A stretch of DNA of 64,000 nucleotides from Dactylosporangium vinaceum. Its GTDB lineage: Bacteria; Actinomycetota; Actinomycetes; Mycobacteriales; Micromonosporaceae. The notes below the pieces were generated by a model. The model made no database searches. It saw nothing but the letters and a program-made list of their open reading frames with translations, and was not told where the DNA came from. Both the position numbers and the translations under genes were made by a program. The stretch is taken from the NCBI RefSeq assembly GCF_019904175.1, contig NZ_CP061913.1:5704001-5768000 (forward strand), read 5' to 3'. Position 1 is the stretch's first letter. The number at the start of each line of letters is the position of its first letter. Shown piece by piece: positions 25,170-35,026 of the stretch.

Positions 25170-28100
25170 ATGACGTCCACCCGCACGCGGATCGGGATCG
25201 GCGCGCTGATCCTGGCGCTGCTGCCGGTCGTCGCCGCCGACCACGGGTTCACCGACCCCGCGGCCGGGCACCTGCACGCCCAGCGCGACGCCGCGCTGCC
25301 GGGCGAGCCGATGCGCTACGACCCGCCGGCGGCGACGAGCACCGGCTCGCAGTACACCATCAAGGCTCCGTCCTGGCCTGAAGGCGCCGCCACCGTCCAC
25401 CTCGGACGGGACAGGGTCAGAGCCGGTGCCCTGCCGGTGTACGTCCGCGCGGCCGGTGCGCCGGCCGCCGGCGACCTGCCGGTGCGGGTGCTGGACCGAG
25501 CCGCCACCCGCGCCACCGGCGTCGAGGGGCTCGTCGTGCAGCTGTCCGGCGCGGATGGCACGACGGTGCACGTGGACGTCGACTACCGCGACTTCGAGGG
25601 CGGCTACAGCGGGGGCGCCGCGTCATCCCTCGGCCTCGTCGAGCTGTCCGGGTGTACCCCGCTCACGGCGGCCTGCACCGCGAAGCCCCTGGACACGGCC
25701 AACGACGTCGCGCGGCGCACGCTCGGCGCGGACGTCTCCGCGGCCGCGACCCTGGCCGTCGTCGAGGAGCCCAAGGGCCCCGCCGGCGACTACTCGGCCA
25801 CCCCGCTCAAGGCCACGTCGAGCTGGGAGGGCGGCAACAGCGCCGGCGACTTCACCTGGCAGTATCCGCTGCGCATGCCGCCGGGGCTGAACGGGCCGGA
25901 GCCGGACCTGGGCCTGTCGTACTCCTCCAGCTCCATCGACGGCTCGATGGCCGCCTCCAACAACCAGCCGTCGTGGCTCGGCGAGGGCTTCGACATGTCC
26001 ACCGGCGCCATCGAGCGCAAGTTCGTGTCCTGCCAGAGCGACATGGGCAACGGCGCCAACAACACCACCAAGACCGGCGACCTGTGCTGGAAGACCGACA
26101 ACGCCGTGCTGCACCTCAACGGGCAGTCCACCGAGCTGCTCAAGGGCACCGACGGCCGGTGGCACGGCCGGTCCGAGGACGGCGCGCGGATCGAGCTCAA
26201 GTCGGGCACCGAGAAGGCCGTCAACGGCGACCAGGACGGCCAGTGGTGGGTGGTCACCGAGACCGACGGCACCCAGTACTGGTTCGGCCGCAACCAGCTG
26301 CCCGGCTGGGTCTCCGGCAACCCGGTCACCAACTCGGCCTGGACGGTGCCGGTGTTCGGCAACAACGACAAGGAGCCGTGCCACGCCAGCACGTTCGCCG
26401 CGTCCGGCTGCGACCGGGCGTGGCGGTGGAACCTCGACTACGTCGTGGACCCCAGCGGCAACACGATGTCGTACTGGTATCAGGTCGAGAAGAACTCCTA
26501 CGCGAAGGCCGGCTCGGCGACGACCCTGGCCGGCTACACCCGCGGCGGCTGGCTCGACCGCATCGACTACGGCACCCGCTCCACCACCGCCTACGCGACA
26601 GCGCCCATGCAGGTCGACTTCGGCGAGGCCGACAGGTGCGTCACCGCCGCCTGCGGCACCCACGACGCCACCAACTGGCCGGACACGCCGTGGAAGATGC
26701 AGTGCACGGCCAGCCCCTGCTACAACGGCAGCCCCACGTTCTGGACCACCAAGCGGCTCGGCACCCTCACCACCAAGGTGGCCGGCAAGCCCGTCGACCA
26801 GTGGACGTTCAAGCACACGTTCCCGGACCCGGGTGACACCACCCGCGCCGGGCTGTGGCTCGACTCGATCGGCCACACCGGCCTGGCCGGCACCACCGAC
26901 CCCACGCCCCGGACCAAGGTCGTCCTGCCCGACGTGCACTTCGTCGGCGTGCAGAAGCCGAACCGGGTCGACGCGACAGACCTCGCCCCGGCGATGAACT
27001 GGTGGCGGATCAGCACCGTCGAGACCGAGGGCGGCGGCACGATAAACGTCACCTACGCCGACGCCGACTGCGTCGCGGGCACCCGCGTGCCGGACAAGAC
27101 CGCGCTGTGGAACAACACCCTGCGCTGCTTCCCGGTCTACTGGACCCCCGAGGGCGCGAGCGCGCTGACCCTCGACTACTTCCACAAGTACGTGGTGAGC
27201 CGGGTGACGCAGCAGGACAACGCCCTGCCGTCCGACGAGCGCTCGGTGCCGGTCGTCACCAGCTACGAGTACCCGAACCCGCCGGCCTGGCGCTACACCG
27301 ACGACGACGGGCTCGTCGACGACAAGACGAAGACGTGGTCGGTGTGGCGCGGCTACGACCTCGTGCGGACCATCAGCGGCACCGGCGGCGACGCCGTGCG
27401 CGCCGAGACCACCTACTTCCGGGGCATGGACGGCGACAAGTTCGGCACCGGCACCGCCACCCGCTCGGTCACACTGCCCGCGACCGGCGGCGCCCCGGCG
27501 GTCACCGACAGCGACTTCTACGCCGGGCTGGTGCGGGAGGAGCGGCAGTACAAGGACCTCACCGGCGGTGAGATCAGCGCGACGGTCAACGTGCCGTGGC
27601 GCTCCGATCCGCCGACCGCCACGCGGACCATCGACGGTGTCAAGGCCGAGTCCCGCTTCGTCGCCGTCACCCAGGAGCGCAAGCGGGTCCAGCTCGACGG
27701 CGGCCGCGGCTGGCGCTCCACCACCGAGAACACCGTGTTCGACGACTACGGCATGGCGATCCGGCACGAGGACCTCGGCGACGACGCCGTCACCGACGAC
27801 CAGAACTGCACGATCACCGACTACGCCCGCAACGGCACCGCCTGGATCCTCGACGCGGTAAGCCGCGAGCGGCAGTTCGCCGTCGACTGCACCCGGGCCC
27901 AGCAGGCCGGGCTCACCGAGGCCGACGTCGTCTCCGACACCTACACCCTCTACGACAGCGGGGCCCGCCTGGCCGCGCCCAGCAAGGGCCTGGTCACGCA
28001 GACCGACGAGCTCGTCGGCTACCCGTCGCGGTACATCACCGCCTCCAAGGCCACCTACGACGACTACGGCCGCGTCCTGACCGCGACCGACGTGCGCGGC

Positions 28101-31100
28101 AACACCACCAGGACGACCTACACGCCGACCGCCGGCGGCCCGGTCACGGCGACGGAGGAGCTCACCCAGCAGGGGTGGAAGACGAGGACGACGTTCGACC
28201 CGGCCTGGGGCGAGCAGCTCAGTGTGGTGGACAAGAACAGCAAGACCACCCTGCAGCAGTTCGACGCGCTCGGGCGCACCACCGCGGTGTGGATGCCGAA
28301 CCGGACGGCCGGCCAGACGCCGAGCGTCAGCTTCGCCTACTTCGTGCGCAAGAGCGGCAGCGTCACCATCTCCAACCAGCTCGACAGCAACGGCACCGGC
28401 TACCGCACCAGCGCCGCGTTCCTGGACGGGCAGGACCGGCCCCGGCAGACCCAGACGGCCGAGGGCACCGCCGCCGGCGGCCGGGTCATCACCGACACCT
28501 TCTACGACAGCGCCGGGCGGCAGTTCAAGCAGAACGGCGCCTACGTCGTGGACGGCGCGATAAGCGTCACCGACCCGACGCTCGTCAAGCACCTCGACGA
28601 CGTGCAGGTGCCGACCCAGACGATCACCGCCTACGACGGCGCCGGGCGGGTCACCACCTCCACGTTCCGGATCAAGGCCGTCGAGCGGTGGCACACCACC
28701 ACGACCTACGGCGGCGACCGGGTGGACGTCGTGCCGCCGGCCGGCGCGATGCCGACCTCGACCTACGCCGACGTCCTCGGGCGGACCGTGCGGCAGCGGC
28801 AGTACCACACCGCGCTCGGCGGCACCGCGTTCACCGATCTGACGTACACGTACGACCGCAAGGGCCACCTGACCCAGGAGACCGACACCGCCGGCAACCC
28901 GTGGACGTACACCTTCGACTTCGCCGGGCACGTCATCAGCCGCGACGACCCCGACAGCGGCACCACGACCAGCAGCTACAACGACACCGGCGACATGCTC
29001 ACCACGACCAACGCCGAGGGCAAGACCCTCGCGTACGTCTACGACGGGCTCGGGCGGATGACCGAGCGGCACAGCGGCACCGTGACCGGGCCGCTGCTGG
29101 CCGACTGGGCCTACGACACCGTGCCGCTCGCGGTGGGCAACCTGGTCGTCAACGGCCAGCAGCTGCGCTCCCGCTCCTACGTGGGCACGGCCGCCTACAC
29201 CACCCGCATCGACGGCATGAACGACCTCTACCAGCCGACCGGCGAGACGATCACCATCCCGCCGAGCGAGTCCGGCCTGGCCGGCACCTACTCCTACTCG
29301 TTCGCCTACACCGCCGGCGGGGCCGAGGCGTCCACGACCATGCCGGCGCTCGGCGGTCTGGCCAAGGAGAAGCTGACCACCGGGTACAACGCCCTCGGCC
29401 AGCCCGACACGCTCAAGACGAGCATCTCGCCGACCGGCGACGACGTCTTCCTCGTCAACGGCACCCAGTACACCCGCTACGGCGAGCTCGGGATGATCGC
29501 CCGGCGCAACGGCACCGGCACCTGGCTGGACACCGCCTACGACTACGAGCCCGGCACCCGCCGCCTCGAGCAGATCCACACCACCCGGGAGACCGGCCCC
29601 AGCGAGGTCGCCGACGTGCACCTCACGTGGGACGCCTCCGGCAACCTGCTCAGCGCGAAGGACCTCGTCGCCGGCGACAACCAGTGCTTCGGCTACGACT
29701 TCGCCCAGCGCCTGGCCGAGGCGTGGACGCCGGCCGGCGGGGACTGCGACGCCGCCCGCAGCCAGTCCGCGCTCGGCGGCCCGGCCCCCTACTGGAACTC
29801 GTACACCTTCGACACGGTCGGCAACCGCTCCACGTCGACGGAGCGCACGAAGACCACGTCGGTGAGCCGGTCCTACACCTACCCGGCGGCCCGGACCAGC
29901 CAGCCGCACACGCTGCAGACGATGACGACGAGCGGGGCGGGCACCGCCGCCTACACCTACGACAAGGCCGGCAACACGCTCACCCGCCCGGCCAACGGCA
30001 CCGCCGGCGCGACGCAGACGCTCACCTGGAACGCCGACGGCACCCTTGCCACGAGCACTGACGCGACAGGCACGTCGAGCTACGTGTACGACGCCGCCGG
30101 CAACCGGCTCATCAAGCACGAGCCGTCCGGCAACACGCTCAGCCTGCCCGGCCAGGAGCTGCGCAGCGCCGGGGGAGCGGCGACGGCGACCCGGTACCTC
30201 ACCCACGCCGGCAAGGTGATCGGCGTGCGCACCACCGGCAGCGGCCTGACCTGGCAGGTCGATGACCAGCAGGGCACCGGCACCATCGAGGTGGACGCGG
30301 CCACCCAGGCGGTCGTGCGGCGCTGGCTGACGCCGTTCGGCGCCGAGCGGGGCGGCCCGGCCCCGTGGGTCACCGACAAGGGGCTCGTCAACGGCACCAA
30401 GGACAGCACCGGCCTGCTGCACATCGGCGCCCGCGAGTACGACCAGACGGTCGGCCGGTTCGTGAGCCTCGACCCGATCATGGAGCACGACGATCCACAG
30501 GCCATCCAGGGGTACAACTACGCCGACGCCAACCCCGTGACGCTGAGCGACCCGGACGGGCGGATGCCGGCCCGCGACGGCGGTGGCGGCAGCATCTGGG
30601 GCCGCATCGCCAACGCCGTGCACCGGCTCGTCAAGGCGGTCGTGCACTACATCCAGTACTACCGGCGGGGCAAGCAGCCGGTGTACCAGCACTACATCCC
30701 GCCGCGGCGCAAGCCCACGCCGCCCTACCAGCACTACATTCCGCCGCGCAAGCCGCGGGTCTACGGCCCGTTCGTCACGCACGGCATCAACCTGCCGAAG
30801 GGGCCGATCTTCTGCCCCCTGATGGGCTGCTACGACGCGCCCGGCGTCCGCCACGGCGGCAACCCACGGGCCGCGTGCCGCTCCTTCAACGCCGGGTTCA
30901 GCTCGCCCGCCGCCTGCGACGACGGCTTCGACGCGGCCGAGCGGCTGCGGTCGGGCAAGAGCTCGCACGACGCTCAGGTGAAGCGGGGCTCCGACGCCTA
31001 CGAGGAGCACTGCGCGGCCAAGGGCGACGAGTCGTGGTGCACCGCGCTGAAGCGGCCGCCGGCGCACATCAACGTCCTGCCCGAGCACGCCGTCGCGACC

Positions 31101-31514
31101 GAGATCGCGCTCTACATCGGCGGCGAGAAGGAGACGCGGCCGGGTGACGCGTGGACGTACCACAAGGAGGCGCACCGCCACGGCCCGGAGATCTACCTCT
31201 CGGTCAACATCTGCGTCGGGCTGTGCGTCGGCATCACCATCACCAGCCGGGGCGACGTCTTCGTCGGCGGCAGCATCACCGCCGGGGCGTCCGGCGGCTC
31301 GATGATCACCGTCGGCGTCAACCCGCAGCCGATGTCGAGCATGAACGACAACGGGGCCGCGTACTGCGCCGGCGGCGTGGCCAGCGGCTGCGTCACGGTC
31401 GGCTGGGACGGCAAGACCGGCAAGCCGGTGTACGGCGTGTCGGGCTCCCTCGGCGTCGGCGTCAAGGGCGGCGTGACCCGCACCTACAGCCACAAGATCG
31501 GAGAGGCGAGTTGA
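25170..31514 (+). CDS. RHS/YD-repeat secreted protein with unique C-terminal tip
   Basis: This 2114-aa WapA-like polymorphic-toxin-type protein has an N-terminal signal sequence and a beta-rich adaptor region (GDFTWQYPLRMPPGL at about 225). A long YD/RHS repeat shell includes YTYDRKGHLTQETD and YVYDGLGRMTE, and the RHS core ends GRFVSLDP...YNYADANPVTLSDPDG at about residue 1797. The 317-residue tip has two PYQHYIPPR repeats, ten cysteines and a glycine-rich beta C-terminus (ITSRGDVFVGGSITAG); I recognise no toxin family. The start at 25170 has an AGGAAGGGG ribosome site. No immunity gene is obvious; the next gene starts inside its stop (TTGA). Confidence 0.9.
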   Translation: MTSTRTRIGIGALILALLPVVAADHGFTDPAAGHLHAQRDAALPGEPMRYDPPAATSTGSQYTIKAPSWPEGAATVHLGRDRVRAGALPVYVRAAGAPAAGDLPVRVLDRAATRATGVEGLVVQLSGADGTTVHVDVDYRDFEGGYSGGAASSLGLVELSGCTPLTAACTAKPLDTANDVARRTLGADVSAAATLAVVEEPKGPAGDYSATPLKATSSWEGGNSAGDFTWQYPLRMPPGLNGPEPDLGLSYSSSSIDGSMAASNNQPSWLGEGFDMSTGAIERKFVSCQSDMGNGANNTTKTGDLCWKTDNAVLHLNGQSTELLKGTDGRWHGRSEDGARIELKSGTEKAVNGDQDGQWWVVTETDGTQYWFGRNQLPGWVSGNPVTNSAWTVPVFGNNDKEPCHASTFAASGCDRAWRWNLDYVVDPSGNTMSYWYQVEKNSYAKAGSATTLAGYTRGGWLDRIDYGTRSTTAYATAPMQVDFGEADRCVTAACGTHDATNWPDTPWKMQCTASPCYNGSPTFWTTKRLGTLTTKVAGKPVDQWTFKHTFPDPGDTTRAGLWLDSIGHTGLAGTTDPTPRTKVVLPDVHFVGVQKPNRVDATDLAPAMNWWRISTVETEGGGTINVTYADADCVAGTRVPDKTALWNNTLRCFPVYWTPEGASALTLDYFHKYVVSRVTQQDNALPSDERSVPVVTSYEYPNPPAWRYTDDDGLVDDKTKTWSVWRGYDLVRTISGTGGDAVRAETTYFRGMDGDKFGTGTATRSVTLPATGGAPAVTDSDFYAGLVREERQYKDLTGGEISATVNVPWRSDPPTATRTIDGVKAESRFVAVTQERKRVQLDGGRGWRSTTENTVFDDYGMAIRHEDLGDDAVTDDQNCTITDYARNGTAWILDAVSRERQFAVDCTRAQQAGLTEADVVSDTYTLYDSGARLAAPSKGLVTQTDELVGYPSRYITASKATYDDYGRVLTATDVRGNTTRTTYTPTAGGPVTATEELTQQGWKTRTTFDPAWGEQLSVVDKNSKTTLQQFDALGRTTAVWMPNRTAGQTPSVSFAYFVRKSGSVTISNQLDSNGTGYRTSAAFLDGQDRPRQTQTAEGTAAGGRVITDTFYDSAGRQFKQNGAYVVDGAISVTDPTLVKHLDDVQVPTQTITAYDGAGRVTTSTFRIKAVERWHTTTTYGGDRVDVVPPAGAMPTSTYADVLGRTVRQRQYHTALGGTAFTDLTYTYDRKGHLTQETDTAGNPWTYTFDFAGHVISRDDPDSGTTTSSYNDTGDMLTTTNAEGKTLAYVYDGLGRMTERHSGTVTGPLLADWAYDTVPLAVGNLVVNGQQLRSRSYVGTAAYTTRIDGMNDLYQPTGETITIPPSESGLAGTYSYSFAYTAGGAEASTTMPALGGLAKEKLTTGYNALGQPDTLKTSISPTGDDVFLVNGTQYTRYGELGMIARRNGTGTWLDTAYDYEPGTRRLEQIHTTRETGPSEVADVHLTWDASGNLLSAKDLVAGDNQCFGYDFAQRLAEAWTPAGGDCDAARSQSALGGPAPYWNSYTFDTVGNRSTSTERTKTTSVSRSYTYPAARTSQPHTLQTMTTSGAGTAAYTYDKAGNTLTRPANGTAGATQTLTWNADGTLATSTDATGTSSYVYDAAGNRLIKHEPSGNTLSLPGQELRSAGGAATATRYLTHAGKVIGVRTTGSGLTWQVDDQQGTGTIEVDAATQAVVRRWLTPFGAERGGPAPWVTDKGLVNGTKDSTGLLHIGAREYDQTVGRFVSLDPIMEHDDPQAIQGYNYADANPVTLSDPDGRMPARDGGGGSIWGRIANAVHRLVKAVVHYIQYYRRGKQPVYQHYIPPRRKPTPPYQHYIPPRKPRVYGPFVTHGINLPKGPIFCPLMGCYDAPGVRHGGNPRAACRSFNAGFSSPAACDDGFDAAERLRSGKSSHDAQVKRGSDAYEEHCAAKGDESWCTALKRPPAHINVLPEHAVATEIALYIGGEKETRPGDAWTYHKEAHRHGPEIYLSVNICVGLCVGITITSRGDVFVGGSITAGASGGSMITVGVNPQPMSSMNDNGAAYCAGGVASGCVTVGWDGKTGKPVYGVSGSLGVGVKGGVTRTYSHKIGEAS

Positions 31515-32911
31515 GGAAGACGGCAGCGGTACTCGTGATGGCCGTGACCGCGGCCCTGACCGGCTCGGCGAGCGCCTGGGCGGTCGCCTGGGACAACGTG
31601 AAGCCGGTCGTCGACTCCGGCAAGAGCACCGCGGGTCTGCAGAAGCTCGTGTGGACGGCGACGAACCAGGCGCCGGTCGACGCGGCGTTCGCCGACGGCT
31701 CGCTGAGCTCCGACGGCGGCGCCGGCCTGGCCCAGGTGTACAGCCACACGAACCAGCAGATGTACTACAAGTCGGCGAGCCAGTGCGCCTCGGCGAAGGC
31801 CGCCGTGGCCGACGCCGACGCGAAGTACACCCTGGCCGCCTGGTGCTTCTCCGGCGCCGACGAGACGTCCGACGCGTGGGTGCCGCAGGCCGTCACCAGC
31901 TCGCAGGACGCGCAGCAGTCCAGCGGCTACTCGGCCGGCGGCGACGAGATCGTCGGCCTGTGGCGGCAGGCGGCGAACGCGGGCAACCGCGGCCGCTGCA
32001 CGAGCGTCCCCGACGACGCCGGCCGCTCGGTGAACCTGCGGGCCATGTTCATCCAGCGCCCGTACACCGACGGCACCCACAGCGCGTACCGCCACGTGCT
32101 GCTCGTCGCCCCGACCGGCAACGGCAACGTCATCGCGCCGATCTGCGACGTGCACGGCGGCGGCGCGGTCTGGTACGGCCCGTACCTGTTCGTCTCCTGG
32201 CACGGCGCCGGGTTCAAGGTGTTCGACACCCGCCGCACGTACAAGATCCCGTACGACACCACCTGCGGCACCGGCGGCGGCGCGCCCGGCGTCAACGACA
32301 TCGGCGTCGTCGGCGGCCGGGTCTGCGCCGCCGGCTACCGCTATGTGATGGTCCAGGTCGGCCAGTTCGCCACCACGCCGTCCGGCTGCACGACGACGCC
32401 GACGAGCCTCAACGCGGGGCTGTGCTTCTCCGGGATCTCGCTGCAGTGGTCGGACAACTCCATCGTGTCCTCGGAGTACCGCAACCCGGCCGACATGACC
32501 GCCTCCGCCGTCCCCGCCCGGATCGTCAACTGGTCGACGGCCGACCTGGTCAACCGCATCACCACCGGCTCCGCCACGCCGGTCACCGCCACCCGACTGG
32601 CCACCACGAACTTCGAGGGCATCCAGGGCGTCATGGAGCGCCCGAACGCCACCTCGGGCCGGGCCGAGTTCTACATCTCGCGCACCGTGCCGGGCAACGA
32701 CAGCAGCGAGCTGTGGTACGAGCACGACGGCGACGGCGTGTGCCCGGCCAAGGGCGTCTACGTGGACAACGCCGAGCAGGTCAGCTACTGGGTGGACAGC
32801 GACGGCAACGGGCATCTGTGGACCTTCACGGAGTACGGCGGCCGCCGCATGCTGGTGCGGATCTACACGAACGAGTACAACGACCCACCGTCCGGCTGCC
32901 CCACCCAGTGA
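31511..32911 (+). CDS. Secreted protein coupled to the RHS gene
   Basis: This 466-aa secreted protein of unknown family starts with a rare TTG that overlaps the RHS stop (TTGA) and has GGAGAGG just upstream. The signal peptide TAAVLVMAVTAALTGSASAWA ends near residue 22. The mature protein is rich in Trp, Tyr, Gly and paired cysteines (for example GLCFSG, GVCPAKG, SGCPTQ at the C-terminus) and looks all-beta. Coupling to the RHS gene suggests it acts outside the cell with it, perhaps as a partner or neutraliser. A strong terminator follows. Confidence 0.75.
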   Translation: MRKTAAVLVMAVTAALTGSASAWAVAWDNVKPVVDSGKSTAGLQKLVWTATNQAPVDAAFADGSLSSDGGAGLAQVYSHTNQQMYYKSASQCASAKAAVADADAKYTLAAWCFSGADETSDAWVPQAVTSSQDAQQSSGYSAGGDEIVGLWRQAANAGNRGRCTSVPDDAGRSVNLRAMFIQRPYTDGTHSAYRHVLLVAPTGNGNVIAPICDVHGGGAVWYGPYLFVSWHGAGFKVFDTRRTYKIPYDTTCGTGGGAPGVNDIGVVGGRVCAAGYRYVMVQVGQFATTPSGCTTTPTSLNAGLCFSGISLQWSDNSIVSSEYRNPADMTASAVPARIVNWSTADLVNRITTGSATPVTATRLATTNFEGIQGVMERPNATSGRAEFYISRTVPGNDSSELWYEHDGDGVCPAKGVYVDNAEQVSYWVDSDGNGHLWTFTEYGGRRMLVRIYTNEYNDPPSGCPTQ

Positions 32912-32915
32912 AAGC

Positions 32916-32951
32916 ACCGCGGCCGCCCCATCCCCCCGGGGCGGCCGCGGT
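32916..32951. terminator. Strong bidirectional terminator after the RHS operon
   Basis: A 14-bp perfect stem (ACCGCGGCCGCCCC pairing with GGGGCGGCCGCGGT) with an 8-base loop begins five bases after the stop at 32911. It lies between the convergent RHS operon and metalloprotease gene and can serve both. Confidence 0.85.
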
Positions 32952-32986
32952 CCCACCATGGACCGGGCCGGTGGTGGCGGTGAACC

Positions 32987-34246
32987 TCAGCAGATGTTGA
33001 CGGCGCCGCGCATGGGGATCCAGTCGCACGAGGTGGTGCCGGGGTCGGGGACCCCGTCGTGGTCCACGTCGAGCCAGTAGTCGACCTGGGCGATCGGCCG
33101 GTAGGTCGCGCCGGAGGTCAGGGTGCTCGGCACCGTGAACGTGTGGGCCAGCAGCTCGGAGTTGTTCTCGTCGACCTGCCGACCGTAGGAGTCGGGCGAC
33201 TCCACGTCGGCGGTGACGGTCCAGGTGGTGTCGGCGGAGAACCACATGTGCAGCTCGGTCTGCACGTCGTCGGTGGAGTAGTTGGCCAGGGCGACCCGGG
33301 TCACGATGCCGCCGCCGGCGCACACCGTGGCCGAGCCGCCGAGTGTCGGCCCGCCGGGCGTGGTGTAGGTGGTGCCGCAGCGGGACTGGAACGGGTCGGC
33401 GAGGCTCCCGATGATCATCAACCCGGTGCTCGGCTCGCACAGGGCCTTCTGCTGGGCCGCGCCGTGATCGGTGTCGTTGGAGTCCATCCAGGTGTTCAGC
33501 AGGGCCACCTCGGTCCGGGTGCCGGTGGCCGGGTACAGGTCGCGCAGGCCGTGGGCGTCGTCGGGCAGCGGGCGGATCGCGTCGCCGGCCGGGCGGTTGG
33601 CCCACGGGTGGGTGCCGTAGTTCATGAACGCGTACGAGCCGTGCGTATGGTGCAGGCCGAAGGCGTGCATGAGCTCGTGGAGGTACGACGGGCGGAACCA
33701 GGTGTCCCCGGCGACGCTGTTGCGCCCGGCGCTGAAGAGCGCCTCGCCCGCGTCCGGAGGGGTGCGCACGTCCCAGCCCCAGACGGACTGGTCGAGAAGT
33801 GCGATCTGGACCTCGTTGTAGGTGCAGGAGCTGATGCTCATCTGCTTGGTCTGGCCGATCGCGTCCTTCTCCTTGATCGACGTCACGAAGCCGACGTGGA
33901 TGGTCGGCACGGTGTCGTTGAACGGCGTCCCGTAGACGAACGGTGCGGTGGTGCTCGTCGTCGAGGAGATCTTCGCAGCGGTACCGCCGGTCAGCCCGAT
34001 CTGGCGGTCGACGTCCTTGACGGCCTGGAGCAGGGCGGCGGTGTCACTCAGGGTGGTGCCGGTGTACTCCGCGGTGTGCAGCACGACCTTCACCGACCCG
34101 GAGGTGAACTTGATGGAGTTGCACACCACGTTGCCGTTCCCGTCGTAGCCCTTCAAGGGGATGTAGGCGGCGGCGGGCTCGGCGACGGCGGTGGCGGCCA
34201 CGAGGCCGGCGAGGGCGCTGAGGAGGCGCCGGGCGAAGGTATCCAT
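32987..34246 (-). CDS. Secreted metzincin-type zinc metalloprotease
   Basis: This 419-aa exported protein has signal peptide RRLLSALAGLVAATAVAEPAAA (cleavage near residue 26). The metzincin zinc site is HELMHAFGLHH (His190, HEXXHXXGXXH), followed by HTHGSYAFMNYG, whose Met can form the Met-turn. The C-terminal ~170 residues are beta-rich with cysteines and end in a DVDHDGVPDPG segment resembling a calcium-binding loop. No obvious propeptide is seen between signal and catalytic domain. It is convergent with the RHS operon; whether it processes those proteins is unknown. Confidence 0.85.
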   Translation of the reverse strand: MDTFARRLLSALAGLVAATAVAEPAAAYIPLKGYDGNGNVVCNSIKFTSGSVKVVLHTAEYTGTTLSDTAALLQAVKDVDRQIGLTGGTAAKISSTTSTTAPFVYGTPFNDTVPTIHVGFVTSIKEKDAIGQTKQMSISSCTYNEVQIALLDQSVWGWDVRTPPDAGEALFSAGRNSVAGDTWFRPSYLHELMHAFGLHHTHGSYAFMNYGTHPWANRPAGDAIRPLPDDAHGLRDLYPATGTRTEVALLNTWMDSNDTDHGAAQQKALCEPSTGLMIIGSLADPFQSRCGTTYTTPGGPTLGGSATVCAGGGIVTRVALANYSTDDVQTELHMWFSADTTWTVTADVESPDSYGRQVDENNSELLAHTFTVPSTLTSGATYRPIAQVDYWLDVDHDGVPDPGTTSCDWIPMRGAVNIC

Positions 34247-34365
34247 GGCGGCCAGTGTGGTCCCGGTCACTGCGGCCGCACCGTGTCGAATGACGCGCAC
34301 GAAGTGACGGCTGCCCGACTGGCCGGGCGGCTGCAGTTCCCGCCGGGTCGGTGCGCTGTCCACGC

Positions 34366-35007
34366 TCAGCGGACGGTCACGACTACGCCGCGTTCGGTTA
34401 CCGTGACGGTCAGCGGCGTCAGGTCGGGGATCGCCGCGTCGGCGTTGAGCTCGGCCAGGGCGTGGGAGGTGGCGACGGCCACGGTCGCCGCCCCGGCCGC
34501 GCGCCCGGCGGCCAGGCCGGCGGGGGCGTCCTCCACGACCAGGCAGCGGCGGGCGTCGAAGCCGAGGGCGGCCGCGGCCTTCCGGTAGCCCTCCGGGTCC
34601 GGCTTGCCGGCGGTCACGTCCTCGGCGGCGACGAGGACGTCCGGCGCCGGCAGCCCGGCCGCGGCGAGGCGGGCGCGCATCAGGGCCCGGGGGCCGGAGG
34701 TGACGGCCGCCCACCGGTGCGGTGCCAGCCGGTCGAGCAGCGCCGCCGCGCCCGGCAGGGCCACGACGCCGTCGAAGTCGGCGCGTTCGAGCGCCTCCAG
34801 CTCGGCCACCGCGGCCGCCCGGCCGTCCGGGGGGATGAACATCGCGACCGTGTCCGCGGTCCGCCGCCCGTGGCAGACGCGCAGGATCTCCTCGGCGTCG
34901 TAGCCGTGCGCCGCCCCCCACGTCCGCCAGGTCCGCTCCACCACCGGCGTCGAGTCCACAAGCGTCCCGTCGATGTCGAACAGCACGGCGTCCACCTCGA
35001 AGATCAT
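34366..35007 (-). CDS. HAD-superfamily phosphatase (subfamily IA)
   Basis: This 213-aa haloacid-dehalogenase-like hydrolase has motif I DIDGTLVDS, motif II VTSGPRAL, motif III Lys in AGKPDPEGY, and motif IV VVEDAPAGLAAG, with a helical cap after motif I. Relatives are phosphoglycolate or sugar-phosphate phosphatases such as Gph/HxpA. The ATG at 35007 lies six bases from a TACGCT hexamer (35014-35019) and lacks a ribosome site, so it likely has its own leaderless promoter although it follows the PH-domain gene by only 19 bases. Confidence 0.9.
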   Translation of the reverse strand: MIFEVDAVLFDIDGTLVDSTPVVERTWRTWGAAHGYDAEEILRVCHGRRTADTVAMFIPPDGRAAAVAELEALERADFDGVVALPGAAALLDRLAPHRWAAVTSGPRALMRARLAAAGLPAPDVLVAAEDVTAGKPDPEGYRKAAAALGFDARRCLVVEDAPAGLAAGRAAGAATVAVATSHALAELNADAAIPDLTPLTVTVTERGVVVTVR

Positions 35008-35013
35008 GATCGG

Positions 35014-35019
35014 AGCGTA
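35014..35019 (-). promoter_or_regulatory. Predicted -10 element (TACGCT), leaderless HAD start
   Basis: TACGCT on the minus strand, then six bases, then the ATG of the HAD phosphatase. It sits in the gap between the PH-domain gene and the phosphatase gene. Confidence 0.5.
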
Positions 35020-35026
35020 CGTCCCC

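Noticed and set aside
25623..31493. Very long minus-strand open frame (1956 codons) opposite the RHS gene
   Set aside because: It mirrors the codon phase of the RHS gene in extremely GC-rich DNA, is full of Arg/Gly/Ala/Val low-complexity sequence and has no ribosome site or recognisable domain.
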